Shown: in pieces, positions 49,461 through 61,007 of the stretch
Numbering within the stretch: the stretch's first letter is position 1
How the letters are laid out: each line of letters begins with the position of its first letter
Origin: Linanthus parryae
Lineage: Eukaryota > Streptophyta > Magnoliopsida > Ericales > Polemoniaceae
DNA length: 64,000 nt
Assembly: GCA_023055425.1 (NCBI GenBank)
Contig: JALGPY010000010.1
Span: 18,883,363 to 18,947,362, forward strand
Direction: 5' to 3'
Notes under the pieces: generated by a model
Seen by the model: the letters and a program-made list of their open reading frames with translations, nothing else
Told to the model about the DNA's origin: nothing
Databases searched by the model: none
Position numbers and translations under genes: made by a program

Positions 49461-51414
49461 CACATAAGGACCCTGCATTTGCTACCATTAGGGTACGTAG
49501 TGGGTAAAGTGTGCTCCAATGCATAGCCTGGAGATCAAGTCCTATCGAGAAGCTTTAAATAAATCTTGTAGAGCTAGATAATATCAGTCTACATTGAGTC
49601 CACTGTGCATAACAAAAAAAACAACACAATAAGCAACCCAGATTAAAACTTGGTTCAGTTCAATGCCAACATGAAAAAGCACATGACCAAAATGTTGGTT
49701 TTCAAGCTGGTTTGGTCTCTCTACAGACACTTTGTCACTTGACTCAACCACATGAATTTACCTTATATTTCTGCATGGCTTGTCTGAAATGTCCAACAAC
49801 TCAGAGAAGACGTCGCATCTGTTACCATCATGGGGTAGCAGCGATCGGCTAAGAGTGTTCAAAGCTGATCTACAGGAAGAAGGAAGCTTTGACGAGGCTG
49901 TAAGAGGCTGCATTGGTGTATTCCATGTTGCAGCATCTATGGAGTTCGACATTTCACCGCAAGATGACATTGGTAAGAAACTCTTCTACCTATTGAATAA
50001 ATCTTCAAAATCTTGGAATGATGAGAAAGTAGCTTCCGATAATCCATGTTTTGGTTTTTTTTGAACATGCAGATAGTTATGTGCGCGAATGTATTATTGA
50101 GCCTGCAATAAAGGGTACCTTGAACCTTTTCAAATCTTGCTTGAAATCAAAGTCTGTGAAGAGGGTTGTTTTCACATCATCTGTTAGTACAATGACCGCC
50201 AAAGACAGCTCCGGGAAATGGAAAAGTGTGGTCGACGAGTCTTGTAAAGTTCCCATTGACCATGTTTGGAAGACAAAATCCAGTGGATGGGTAATGCTTC
50301 GCTTCCTCCTCTTAGTCCAATGTATTTTAAGAAAAGAGGAACACTAATAGCGTCTTTGCAGGTTTATGTAGTATCAAAACTTGCATCAGAGGAGGCAGCG
50401 TTTCAATTCTCGAAAGAGAATAGAATTGAGCTAGTGTCAGTCATAACCACGACAGTTACTGGCCCGTTCATCACGAAAACAGTTCCATCAAGCATCCAAT
50501 TTTTCTTATCGCCATTAACAGGTATCACTCCTACAATCCCTGCAATATCGCAACAAAGTAATGAATCTTCAATGTTGCTAAAAACATTGATAAAGTCGCT
50601 TTACTCGTATTCATCAGTTTAGTAGTTGCTCTTTTAAAAGGCTACAAGAAGACACGAGCTCTTGAAATATATCATATTCTGATTTCCTTTATGTCTTCAA
50701 ATAGTTTTTCATATGATTTCAAGTACTAGTCTAGATTGGTGACTGTCAAGACTAGAATAACGACCCTTGGAATAGACAAGAAATATCTGAACAATGAGCA
50801 TTCTTCAAGTTTCGTTTGAATGGTTTCTCCTTGAGACACCCATACATGTTAGTTCTCCATAGCCGGTGAATCTAGGATGGCCATATCTATTCATAAAAAG
50901 TATGAAATTATTCCCTAACATGTTGTAATAATTCAGGCGACCCACTGTACTTGTCACTATTTAAGGCTGTGAATTCAAGAATGGGGTCGATTGCTCTAGT
51001 TCATATCGAAGATATTTGCAGTGCCCTCACATTTCTCATGCAGCATACTAAAGCAGAAGGCCAATACATTTGTTCTGCTGACAGTTGTGAAATGTCTGAA
51101 CTAGCTCTTCGTCTTGCTAAACACTTCCACACGTCAACAAGGTCTGTTTTCTCTCCCGATGCTTTCATGGAAAATACTAAAATTCATACTCCGCTTGTAA
51201 GATGTAAAAATGATGTGTTTCCCATGTTTTCAGGCTTGCAGAGGAAGAAACCACTCAAGTTCCCTCTGAGATTTCTTCAAAGAAGTTGCGAGATTTGGGC
51301 TTCAATTATGAGTATGGGTTGGAAGATATTGTTCATCATACTATTAATTCGTGTGTGGATTTTGGCTTTCTGTCTCCTGATGAAAAAAAAGATTTTTATC
51401 GTACGCAACTTTGA
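47837..51414 (+). CDS. DFR/ANR-like NADPH-dependent reductase (extended SDR), six exons
   Basis: Exons 47837-47951, 49805-49972, 50073-50290, 50362-50521, 50937-51141 and 51234-51414 join in phase across GT..AG introns to give 348 residues. The N-terminal Rossmann motif TGATGYIG is at residues 10-17. SDR catalytic residues are visible: Ser130/131 (FTSSVS) and YVVSK at 169-173. The family (dihydroflavonol 4-reductase, anthocyanidin reductase and relatives) reduces carbonyls with NADPH in the cytosol; six exons is also usual for DFR genes. It most resembles the putative anthocyanidin reductase group typified by At4g27250, whose substrate I do not know. No stops or broken splice sites. Intron 1 (1853 bp) hosts SINEs and a (TA)n tract. 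The neighbouring gene is convergent. Confidence 0.9.
48556..48674 (+). mobile_element. tRNA-derived SINE in intron 1 of the reductase gene
   Basis: A tRNA-like head has an A box TAGCTCAAGTGG (48568-48579) and B-box-like GGTTCCATGTTTAAACC (48605-48621), followed by a 39-base A tail (48633-48671). Target duplication AACTCCAAACGACTAG (48540-48555) versus AACTCCAAGCGACTAG (48675-48690) differs at one base. The body is only about 77 bp. It is not a working tRNA gene, as there is no cloverleaf. Confidence 0.75.
48691..48800 (+). mobile_element. Second, older tRNA-like SINE remnant
   Basis: Directly after the first SINE's duplication lies another tRNA-like block: TCTAGTGGGTGAGGCTCGG as A-box region and GGTCTCGGTTTAAACCCC (about 48735-48752) as B-box region. 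The right end and tail are unclear. The first SINE appears to have inserted just upstream of it. Confidence 0.4.
49397..49460. repeat. (TA)n microsatellite in intron 1
   Basis: About 32 TA units within intron 1 of the reductase gene. Confidence 0.95.
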
Positions 51415-53997
51415 GAACCGACATTTTGATGTGTCAACTGTATTTTAATTTCACCCATCATTCCTAATGCATTTCTGAACTATTTTCGACATCACAATTC
51501 CTCTGTGTGTTTTAAGTGAGCAGAACTAGTATTCCATAGGGCTCATTTAGATAATTTGAGTGACAACGAAGAGTTTCTCTCTATTTGATTAATATACATT
51601 ACTATCGTCTTTTCAAGCCTGGTTAGTGGTTTCTACTTGCAGTTCAGCAAATTGGATACATTTCTTCACTGAGTTAACTTAATTGGCTTTAGCTTTTAAG
51701 TAATTATAATAGGGCCTTTTGTGAATAGAATGTTGTATGCTATATAAACGCCATAGTAGGACTACTTCACTGTTGATTTGCAATTCTTAAGTAGCTAAAC
51801 TATTAATTTCAACTATTTGCTGCTAGTAGAGTTTGTCAATAGAACAATCAAGAACTACTAGAGGAAAAAAAGTTCACATTTCGTGGAAATGACCTTATTC
51901 ACGTTCAATCAGCAGTTTATAATATGATTCATCCATCATGGAAAGTACAACTCTATAAAGGCCTTGCAACTGAAAATAGACCTGGGTGAAAGGCACTGAA
52001 AACAGATTTTGTTTCATTTCAAAATAACATGTCTGCTATGGTATGTGACAACCTAAACGTCATAACAAAGATCGCTCAGGATATTCTTTCTGTATCTATT
52101 CTAACTACATTTGCATTTATTGTGTGGACCACTAAGATCATGTGTGATCATCGGCTTTTCTCAACTTCAAGGTGGTTGTGACATTCAGATAATTCAAAGA
52201 AATGAGTAATCTTTATATTCTTTGGTTGTTGAATTGCTACCGGTCACACTAGACCCAGAGCCAGTCTACCAGTCTTGCTATTTATTGGTCTTGTGTCGAC
52301 ATTTCAATGCCAAGAGCCAGTTTATGCTTTCGTGCTATTTATTTTTTTCTTTCAAGGATTTTCAACAAATCAGCAGCTCCACCAGATGGAAAGGCCCAAA
52401 ATCAATTGCCAAATGCAGCTCTCTAATCCTTTTTCGGGTTCATCTATTTCAAACTACTTCCCTCCAAGCATTTATAAGAGGGACACAAATTTGTATATTC
52501 TCTTTCACATATCTGGAATGGAAAGAGAAACTACAAGGACCAGATGCATTTATGGGTAGGTACCAACCAGAGAGTACCAAAACAGGTCTACACATATCAC
52601 AGGAAGAAAAATATAAAAAGTTACAACATACTTGATGAAGAGAAGATGTAGATACTGTTGTCAGACCTTCTAAAAAAGAGATATACAAGTTACCCAATTG
52701 AAATCAAGACAGATGAGGATGAGGGACCCTAACCTTATCTTGAGAGTTAGTTTCTCCCACAGCCAAGAGCGTCACAACGTCTAGATGATATTTCGTGCCA
52801 ATAGAGAATTCACACATCAACCTCTTCACTTGTTTATGACAACATCGCTGATGTTATTAGAATTGTTGCACCACGTGACATATACAACAGTTTCATAAAA
52901 GATGAACCTGGCAACTCGAATTTTTTGATCTGCATATACAACAAACAGGAAAAGTTTCATGTAAGGATAGGAGGAAGAGACATAAATATTATCTCATAAA
53001 GGCACATGACCATGTAACTTTTCCAAGTTTTTTTGTTCTTTAGTGTTGGAATGATATCCTGTCCAAACATAAGAAGAGGACCACTTGCCCCTTTCAACAC
53101 CAGAGTGATGGCTTCAACCGTTTGGTGAGGGAATATATTTCAAAAGGTGATTGTTACTATTCATCATAATAATCTTGACAAGTAAATGTAGTATCCCCCA
53201 CTGGGACCAGCACAAGCATGTGGCATAGTCTCCATCTGCACTTCAAGCTTCGAGTTATGAAAAGTCTTAAGATCATAAATTTCACTAGCTTCCTTTCACA
53301 ACTACAGAAAAAATCACTGGATAAAGGGTTGCTTCTAGTAACTTCTCTAGTAGTCTATATAAACACATGTAGTCTCTCATTATTTCTTAAACAATAAACC
53401 ATTCTCCCTATCGTCTCTGATCTAATAGGGCTTGATTAATTTCTGGATGCTGAGCAAGTTCTTAAACCAAATTGATGACACCAGGATAAACTAAATCTAC
53501 AAAGTAAAAAGTAAACAATTCCAGGCGTTCACCGGAGATTGTTTGTCGACCTTTTCCTTGCTTTTCCATTTTGGAAACTCTCACGCCTCGCCTAACAAAA
53601 TGAGAAGAAAAAAGGAATGGAAATTATTTGTTGTACAGAAGGAAAGCATTCTTCAGTTTATTCTGCTAAATTATAGTCTTCCTGGTGGAAAAGTATAGTT
53701 TATGAACATTCTACACTTCGGAACCAGCCTTAATTATAGTTTGTCACAAATACTAAATCACACGAAAGTGTATCTCAGTGTACAAAGTCTGTTTATGCAT
53801 AAAAGTGCACATAAATAGAAGAACTTCCAGCAAAAGAAGTTTTATCTAAACATTTGCATTAACTACACAAGTCATAAACAAGATACAGATACCATAGACC
53901 ATAAAGATTACCTACCTATCTATCACAGTGAAAACGTTTTAAGAATGCACACTTACTGTAGTAGATCAAACTTCTGCTTCAGTTTCTTTCACTTTAT
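51415..53997. other. Intergenic spacer between the convergent genes
   Basis: It contains both 3' untranslated regions. Overlapping frames at 52222-52697 on both strands have no motif. Imperfect copies of a phrase (CCAGAGCCAGTC.. and CCAAGAGCCAGTT.., each ending TGCTATTTATT) occur at about 52256 and 52310. A 63-codon open stretch at about 52804-52998 was considered and not accepted. No transposon ends seen. Confidence 0.6.
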
Positions 53998-55808
53998 CTA
54001 ATTCTTGCATATTACAACAAAGCAAGGAAGGAGTGCTTTAGGATTGAGCAAATAGAGCTCCTCAATATTTGCATACAGGCCTACTTTCCCAGCCAAGGAG
54101 TCGAATCCTGATTGCCCAGCCATTTCTTGTATGTTCTCCATTGGCCTATGAACCCTTCCTGCTATAACCCGACAAACTATTAACGCCTTCCTTATCGATG
54201 GATCGTCTTTGAGAATTTCTATCGACTCAAAAGCTCTTCCACTGGTAGAAGTAGTGAAAACGCCAATCCCAGCCGTGAGCTCCCTCTTTGATGAGAAACC
54301 TTTTCTGATTATTTGACAAACACAGCATCTTTCGTGAATACAGAGACTTGATGACGATCCATTCCTGCCAAGGGAACACGCCACAGTGGTTCCATAGAAC
54401 CTCAAGAGTTCATTGCCGTCTGCCAGGCAGCGAGGATGCTTCTTGGGAAGTTTGCTGGCTTTGAATTTCACCATTTCTCGATACTCTTCAAACCGAGCAA
54501 GTGTCTTTTGCATGTTGTGAACTTTTAGGACCCTCTCTATTCGACCACAGTGATTCTCCGACTTCAGCCAGCTTGTCCGGCATATGATTTCGACGATTTT
54601 CCTAGATGAATCGCCTTCCACTAGTTCGGTAACTGCAAGTTGAAGATCAATAGAAGTCAGCCAAATTATTAAATGAACATTACTGAGAACCAAGAGTATA
54701 CAAAACTTGTAAAATCTCATAATCTTGTGTTTTCTAAATGACTTGAGTCCAAGAAGTATTGAGCAAACACAACTAAATAAAAAGGCCCCAAAATTTTGAA
54801 TTTCGAATTTGATGAAACTGAGAAACCTCGGGCTAAAATTTTCCAAATATATATCAGACTGAGTGTGAAATACACTGTAAACTTCTAAAGTATCCACTAA
54901 TTCTTTTCAGTTTACATGTTTGTGCATCATCATCCAAATAAGTTGTTGCAGGAAAGTAACTTTGTCTATCAAGAATTGAATATGATTCAGAAAGTTGAAG
55001 ACATGTGAAATTCAATTTAATATGGTCTCTATAATATTAGCATTTCGAATTTATGAAAACCACCCTTTTTGAATTTGAAATTTTGAATAGCACAAAACCA
55101 GAGAGACCATAAGAATCTGAAAGAGGAACCAGATTGAGGGTTCTTACCAGCATGATTAGAAAGATGGTGTGATTCAAGAGCTTCCCACTTTCCGAATTGT
55201 TCACCACACTTGTGACAAGCCACTGAAGATGCCCCATTAGAATCTTTATCAAGAGAAGCCCTGCTAGGGTTTGACAGAAACCCATTACCACCACCACCAC
55301 CAGAAACAGCAGAATCTCCAAATTCAGAGCCCTCTCGGCGTGACCAGTGAGAGCTCCTCCTCCTTTGAGGCGTAGAAGAGTTCTTGAATGAAGGGTTAAA
55401 ATAGTGCATTGTTGGGTGCCCTCCAGGACCAGGTGTCCCAGGCCTCAATGTACCCACAAAAGTGGAGTCGCCACCAACACCGCCAGCATTCTCATGGAGG
55501 CCATTAAAACCGGTGATTTTGAGCTCACACCTTGAATTACTCAAAATCACTTCATGGGTTATTGGGTTCAAGAACTCACTGCTTCCTATAGATCTGGGGC
55601 TGCAACTGGGTGGCCTCTCCATGTGCCTCTTGCTGTTCCCATGGATCACATCTCTGAGATTTGCAATGGACCTTGAACAGCCTGACCTCCCTCCAGCTTT
55701 TCTAGTCAAGATTGTGCTCAATTGCTTCCTGGCCTTTGGATCATGAACTTCTGACGGCTCTGATTTGCAGTGGAGTGATCTCTTCAAAGAAAACCAAACA
55801 GTAGGCAT
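53998..55808 (-). CDS. C2H2 zinc-finger protein with ADP-ribosyltransferase-like C-terminal region
   Basis: Exon 1 (55808-55148) and exon 2 (54632-53998), separated by a 515-bp GT..AG intron, give 431 residues. ATG 55808 (MPTVWFSLKRSLHCK) is chosen over the ATG 33 bp upstream by resemblance to the family. The N-terminal half is Ser/Gly-rich and basic. One C2H2 finger occupies residues 198-219 (C-x2-C-x12-H-x4-H), just before the intron. The C-terminal half, with LLRFYGTTV (296-304), CCVCQIIRKGFS (323-334) and GIGVFTTSTSGRA (342-354), resembles the PARP/ADP-ribosyltransferase fold. This matches the plant family of At4g27240, At1g75710 and At5g54630; role unknown to me, nuclear location inferred. 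Confidence 0.88.
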
Positions 55809-55912
55809 TTTATGATTTTGTTGCTCCACTCTCAATTTCACAGATTCATAACATTCAAACTAAAAGCTCTATAGCTTTGGTCTGTCAAGTGTCAACAACA
55901 ACAAGACAACAA

Positions 55913-55920
55913 CTTTATAG
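55913..55920 (-). promoter_or_regulatory. Candidate TATA box of the zinc-finger gene
   Basis: On the - strand CTATAAAG lies about 105 bp before the ATG, giving a short 5' untranslated region. A promoter further upstream cannot be excluded. Confidence 0.35.
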
Positions 55921-56376
55921 CAATTCCCTCACAACTTTCCTCAAAAAGCCTGCAAACTTTCTTCTACCATTCTACTTCCCTTCCTCTTTTACTAAAAACC
56001 CACAATCCAACTTTGATAAACAAGCACTACTCTTGGTAATTTAGTTGCCATTTGCAGCATCTAGAAACAGAGAACATCTTTAAACTCATCCAACTACCAG
56101 AAGCTCTTGATAGCCTATTGGGCTTCCATGGAAGCACTTGCAGGGTCAGGCCCAGAAATCATTTCGAAGAAGAGGGAAAGGAGAGAAGATCAAGAAAAAA
56201 CTGATGGCAAAATGGCGGAAATAGAGCAGCGGCATACAGTATAGGAATTGATTGAACCATGAACTGCTTTGAATTTAAATAGCTTTAAGAAAATCACAGG
56301 CTTAGAATTAGAAAGATTTTGTTTAATGAAAAGCAACAGAGGTGTAGATTCTAGGCAGGTAGGTCAGTGTTTTTCT
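55921..56376. other. Upstream region of the zinc-finger gene
   Basis: Non-coding sequence, probably promoter of the - strand gene, up to the start of a direct repeat. No transposon ends seen. Confidence 0.5.
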
Positions 56377-57375
56377 GTCCTTACACGGTAATGAGAGGTT
56401 TTAAAAGTTACTCCCCGTGGTTTGGTTTGAGCGGTGACAATTGTGAGTGGTGCAATGAAATGGTTCATACTCCCTCAGTTTCTTCTGTTTCTTCATCATT
56501 TTTTAATCAGAATGTTTCTTCTATTTCTTCATTCTTTTCTAAAGTGGTCGAATCAAAGCTCGAATCAAAGCTTCCCACTTTCCAAATTGTCCGATCCGGG
56601 TCGTTCCGGTCGGTTTCACCCGAATCGGGCCGAATCCAGAAAATTCCTGATCAGGTCAAGTTTGTAATTTCCGAAAACTTTTTCTCCCTCACCAAAGAGA
56701 CTTTGCGTAACCCTAACCCCCAAAACACCTTCGTCGCCGCACCTCTCCTCGTCGCCCCTCTCTGCGAACGGGGTCTGATGACCCAGGGGTTTGATACTTT
56801 GATTCGACCTTTGATTTAGGGGGGATTTGATTCGATTTGCTCTTCCTCCCAACTCGGCTTCGTCGAATTGTGATTTGTTTTGTGAACGGTGAATGAACGA
56901 GTCTTGTTCGTCGGTGATTCAGGAAGTCCCTCCGTCGTTCCTTCGTCGTCCCTCCGTCGTCCCTCCGTCGGCGGACCTAGTAAGTTTCGCTTCTTCTTCT
57001 TCTTCTTCTTCACTTCTTGGTATGCTGCTGCTGCTAGCCTGCTACTGATCCATAAAGTAAATGTTTTTTGTGTGTGTGTATGTATGTGTGTGTGTGTGTA
57101 TAAGTGCGGTAAATCCGGAATGGATTGCCGTTCCGTCCGGATCCGGGACCGTTCCGTTCCCAATACCAAAACGAAACGCGTACCGGAACGGTATTCGCAA
57201 CTATGGTCCTTACACGATAATGAGAGGTTTTAAAAATTACTCCCCTTGATTTGGTTTGAGCGGTGACAACTGTGAGTGGTGCAATGAAATGGTTCATACT
57301 CGTTCTGTTTCTTCTGTTTCTTATCCTTTTTCAATCAGAATGTTTCTTCTATTTCTTCATTCTTTTGTAAAGTGG
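56377..57375. repeat. 170-bp direct repeat flanking 658 bp
   Basis: 56377-56547 and 57206-57375 are near-identical copies (start GTCCTTACACGGTAATGAGA / GTCCTTACACGATAATGAGA, end AAAGTGG). Between them lies a pyrimidine-rich, GC-richer segment with TCGTCG-type repeats and a TGTG/TATG microsatellite (about 57070-57100). It could be a small LTR-type element, a segmental duplication or an unequal exchange product. No TG..CA ends or primer site were found. Frames inside (56367-56819, 56889-57233) look incidental. Confidence 0.6.
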
Positions 57376-57575
57376 AAAACTTTTCACTTGAAAATACCAC
57401 ACTACCCTTAATGAAAAAGGATCTCCACTAAAGCATATGTCTTTTCATGCTGACTCGTCATGCTTTTTATAAAGTTTAACTCATCCTGCTTTATTGACGG
57501 CAACGTGGTAAACCACCATGATTCTTAATAAATCATTTTTTTCCTTAATGAAGGTACAAGAGAAACAATGGTAGT

Positions 57576-57684
57576 TGACACGATTTCTTACGTGTATATG
57601 CAAGTGCACAATCAAGTAATAAACGGTGGTATTTCAACCCCTAGTTATCGAAACCACAAAACAGACTTGAGATTATTTAATTAG
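57576..57684 (-). repeat. LTR fragment of a B-like gypsy element, split by element E
   Basis: It starts TGACACGATTTC and matches the first 109 bp of the LTRs of element B (2613 and 16157), then is interrupted by copia element E. No primer site lies to its left, so it would be the left (3') LTR of a - strand element whose rest lies beyond the window. Confidence 0.8.
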
Positions 57685-58109
57685 TGTTAGGTTGGAGCCC
57701 TAGTTCATGGGTGACCCTTTTTATGAATCGACCTAGTTCATGTTTTGCTACGACCCAAAAAGGGAGACATGATTCGTGGAGCGAAGGCTTGGGACGGTTG
57801 GCCCAAGCCGTAGCGATCACGAACATGTCTCCCGGGGGTTCGGGGGCAGCGCCCAAGCCGTAAAATATTTTAACCCGTTTTGACCCGTTTGGGCTTGGAT
57901 CCCGCCCGGTTTGATAGGTCGTCTATTTATAGAGTTCTTAGGGTTCGTAGCATGTTATGTTGAGCGTTCTGATTTCGCTTGTAATTCTCTGAGACGATTC
58001 GTCTGTTTTAGTGAAATCTTTGCAACTCCGTGGACGTAGGCTGTTTTGCCGAACCACGTAAATCTGTGTGTTTGGTTCTTTCTTTCTGCATATTTCGTTT
58101 TTCACTACA
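57685..58109 (+). repeat. 5' LTR of copia element E
   Basis: About 425 bp from TGTTAGGTTGG to CACTACA, followed by ACTAGTATCAGATCC, a variant Met primer site. ATTAG at 57680-57684 would be the left target duplication. Confidence 0.7.
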
Positions 58110-58150
58110 ACTAGTATCAGATCCAGGTTCGCTAGGGTTTGGGAAAAACG

Positions 58151-59394
58151 ATGGCAGATGAGATGAAGGGGTCTGGAATTGAAAAGTTCGACGGCACAGA
58201 TTATGCGTACTGGAAGATGCAGATAGAGGACTATCTGTATGGGAAGAAACTGCATGCTCCACTGGACGGGGTAAAGCCTGAAGCCATGAAGGAGGAAGAC
58301 GGGAAGGTTATGGATCGACAGGTTCTGGGCATCATTCGGTTGACGCTATCAAGGTCGGTTGCGCACAACGTTATTAAGGAGACTACAACAGCTTCGCTGA
58401 TAAAGGCATTGTCAGGAATGTACGAGACTCCGTCAGCTAATAACAAGGTGTACTTGATGAAGCGTCTGTTCAATCTGAAGATGACAGAAGGTATGTTGGT
58501 TGCTCAACATCTTACTGATTTCAATACAATTACGAATCAGTTGTCTGCTGTTGATATCGATTTTGATGATGAGGTTAGGGCTTTGATACTGTTAGCGTCA
58601 TTACCTAATAGTTGGGAATCTATGCGAACTGCTGTTAGTAACTCTGCTGGAAAAGAAAAGTTGAAGTATGATAAAATACGTGATTTAATTATGGCTTAGG
58701 AAGTGCGTCGTAGAGATTCTGGTTAACCTTCGGGTTCAGCCTATAATATTGATAATCGTGGCAGAAGTAATGAAAGGAACAATAATCGGGGAAGCTCAAA
58801 ATCTAAGCATAGAGGTACCACTCGTGGAAAATCGCAGACAAGGGATGGAAACACGGGTAATTGCTGGAACTGTGGTAAATCTGGTCACTTTAAGAGTGAT
58901 TGTAAGGCATCGAAGAAATATAGAGGAAAGGCTGGGAATTCGGTGAATGCAGTCAGTGATGAAATTCAAGATGCTTTACTTCTTGCTGTGTCTAGTCCCG
59001 TTGATGATTGGATATTAGATTCGGGTGCTTCTTTCCATACTACCTCGCACCGTAAAATTATGCAGAACTATATTGATGGGGATTTCGGAAAGGTGTACTT
59101 GGCAGATGGAGAGCCGCTGAATATTGTTGGTCAGGGTGATATTGATGTCAAGCTTGCAAGTGGTTCTGTATGGACTTTGCGGAAGGTTAGACATGTTCCT
59201 GAACTGAATAAGAATTTGATATCGGTGGGACATCTTGATGATGATGGTAACTGTGTGGGCTTCTCAAGTGGTGCATGGAAGGTTTTGAAAGGTTCCATGA
59301 TACTTGCTTGTGGTAAGAAAACAGGAACTTTGTACATGACTTCGGGATCAGAGAGAGATAATAAATCAGATCAGAGAGTTAGCAGAAAAACTCC
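58151..59394 (+). pseudogene. Element E gag and protease start, truncated
   Basis: From ATG 58151 a single frame continues to the insertion point with only two stops, TAG at 58697-58699 and TAA about 27 bp later. Copia gag signature FDGTDYAYWKMQIEDYL opens the protein. A complete zinc knuckle, CWNCGKSGHFKSDC, is at about 58864-58905, and the protease site WILDSGASFHTT at about 59008-59043. A GAG-pre-integrase-like stretch is cut at 59394. Both stops could come from CAG/CAA codons by C-to-T change. Confidence 0.85.
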
Positions 59395-61007
59395 TGACAC
59401 GATTCAACCGCAAGTGTACGGCTGTCGCGTGTAGTAATATCCGGTAATCCGGGTTTGTCGAACCCAAGGGACTTGTCGTGAATTAACTAGGATGATTAAC
59501 TTCGTGTGGGCAAACAATTGGATTGTTTTAATAAACTAATAATTTAAATAACAAAATAATTATTAAAAGTGAGATTAATACGAGAGACAAGTATCAGGAT
59601 TTTTCTAGGATCACTAGGTGAACACCGTTAACGAATTACGTTTTGAAACACAGATAATGATTTAATTTGCCAAACAAGCAATAATGATAGCCGAGTTACC
59701 AAGCTAGCTTTCTATGCCTAGGTCAAATTACAACCGAGTTACCAAGTTCTAATTATTCCTAAAAACATATAATGACGATCATCTAATTCTACTCAACGTT
59801 CATAGTCGGTGGTTGATTTCTCTAACCTATGACTACGTGCTTAATTCAATTATTCGGGTAATTCGTTGCTTTCACTAACCAATTACCTATGATCTTTCTA
59901 CTGCAACGTCTCACAATAGCAAGATAGATTAAGAGCATGAATTAAACATAGCAAACAAGAACATCATCAATTAAGTTTAAGCAAAACGTGAATCAAATTC
60001 ATAATTCGCCAAAACGGCTTCAAACCCTAGCTACCATAGATAAATCCCAATAATAAACTTAGCTACTGCGATACATGATCAACACGATGAAGTTTATATT
60101 GATCATGATCAAAAACAATGAAAAAGATAGAGAAGAGAGATCAAACGATGGAATCCTCGCTCTCACGACGAACTCCAAGCTCCAAGCCTTCCTCCAACTT
60201 GTTCTTCCTTGTCTCCAGCAGCCCTCCCTGCCTTTAGGTCCTAAAAATCGTCATGTATAGGGCTGGGCACGATTTTTAATGAAACTTGGCCGAATTTGCA
60301 ATTCAGCCCCTCTAGTTTGCAATTCTCGGACAGATTTCATAAGCTGATCTTGCGCGGGCCTTTTCTCCCTCATCCGGACTCCATTTTGGGCCTATCTTAT
60401 ATCGTTGGAAAGCCCTGGATGTCTACTTTCTAATGGAATAGGCCTTGATCCAAAATAGTATACGTAACTCCAGATACATCCAGAGGAGTGCACACTGGTC
60501 CAGTGAAACTTTACCAGCTTTTCTTCGTTTTTGTGTCAACTTCACCGGACCATATCTTTCTCGTCCGAACTTTGATTGAGCTCCGTGACCTACCGTTGGA
60601 AAGATATTTGAGTCTACTTTCATTTGGAATAGGTCTCACTATAGCAGGTTTTGTAGAACTCAAGATATCATCAAAATAGTGAAGGATGGTCACTTTTGCT
60701 CCTCTAACTTTGCTTCTCTTGTGTACTCTTTGACTTCCGAAACTCGTTTCTTCTCTCCAATTGCTCTCCTCATGCAATGTTCCTGTAAATCACAACACGA
60801 ACACTACCGCGAAGATCAAATGTGACAAAATCATACAAATCATAAGTAAAACTATTCAAGAAACGCCCGGATTGTACGTTTAAGCTCTAAAACATCGTAA
60901 AACTCATTTTCTTCTCAAATAAGCCAGAAATTCGTCACTTTGCACCGAAACGCACACAAATAACAATATAAAGTGTATATAGGATGACTCTTATTAAGGA
61001 GTTATCA
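59395..61007 (-). repeat. 3' LTR of gypsy element F
   Basis: The 1613-bp LTR runs TGACACGATTCAACC to GGAGTTATCA. It shares with element B the terminal decamer, the TATCA end and the neighbouring polypurine tract, but diverges strongly inside, so it is a related family. Confidence 0.8.

Larger units (their letters stand above)
57685..59394 (+). mobile_element. Copia element E, 5' part, cut by element F
   Basis: It comprises an LTR (57685-58109), a Met-type primer site (58112-58124), gag, zinc knuckle and protease; the element is then interrupted at 59394 by gypsy element F. The remainder should lie right of the window. Confidence 0.85.

Noticed and set aside
49490..49610. Third SINE in intron 1
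   Set aside because: A- and B-box resemblance is weak and there is no A tail or target duplication.
51142..51448. Read-through of the reductase frame past exon 5
   Set aside because: Splicing at 51141/51234 restores the conserved C-terminus; the read-through has no resemblance to the family.
52804..52998. 63-codon open stretch in the intergenic spacer
   Set aside because: No ATG in a good position and no motif; within chance for AT-rich DNA.
54633..55147. Continuation of the zinc-finger frames into the intron on both sides
   Set aside because: Consensus donor and acceptor and family resemblance place these residues in the intron.
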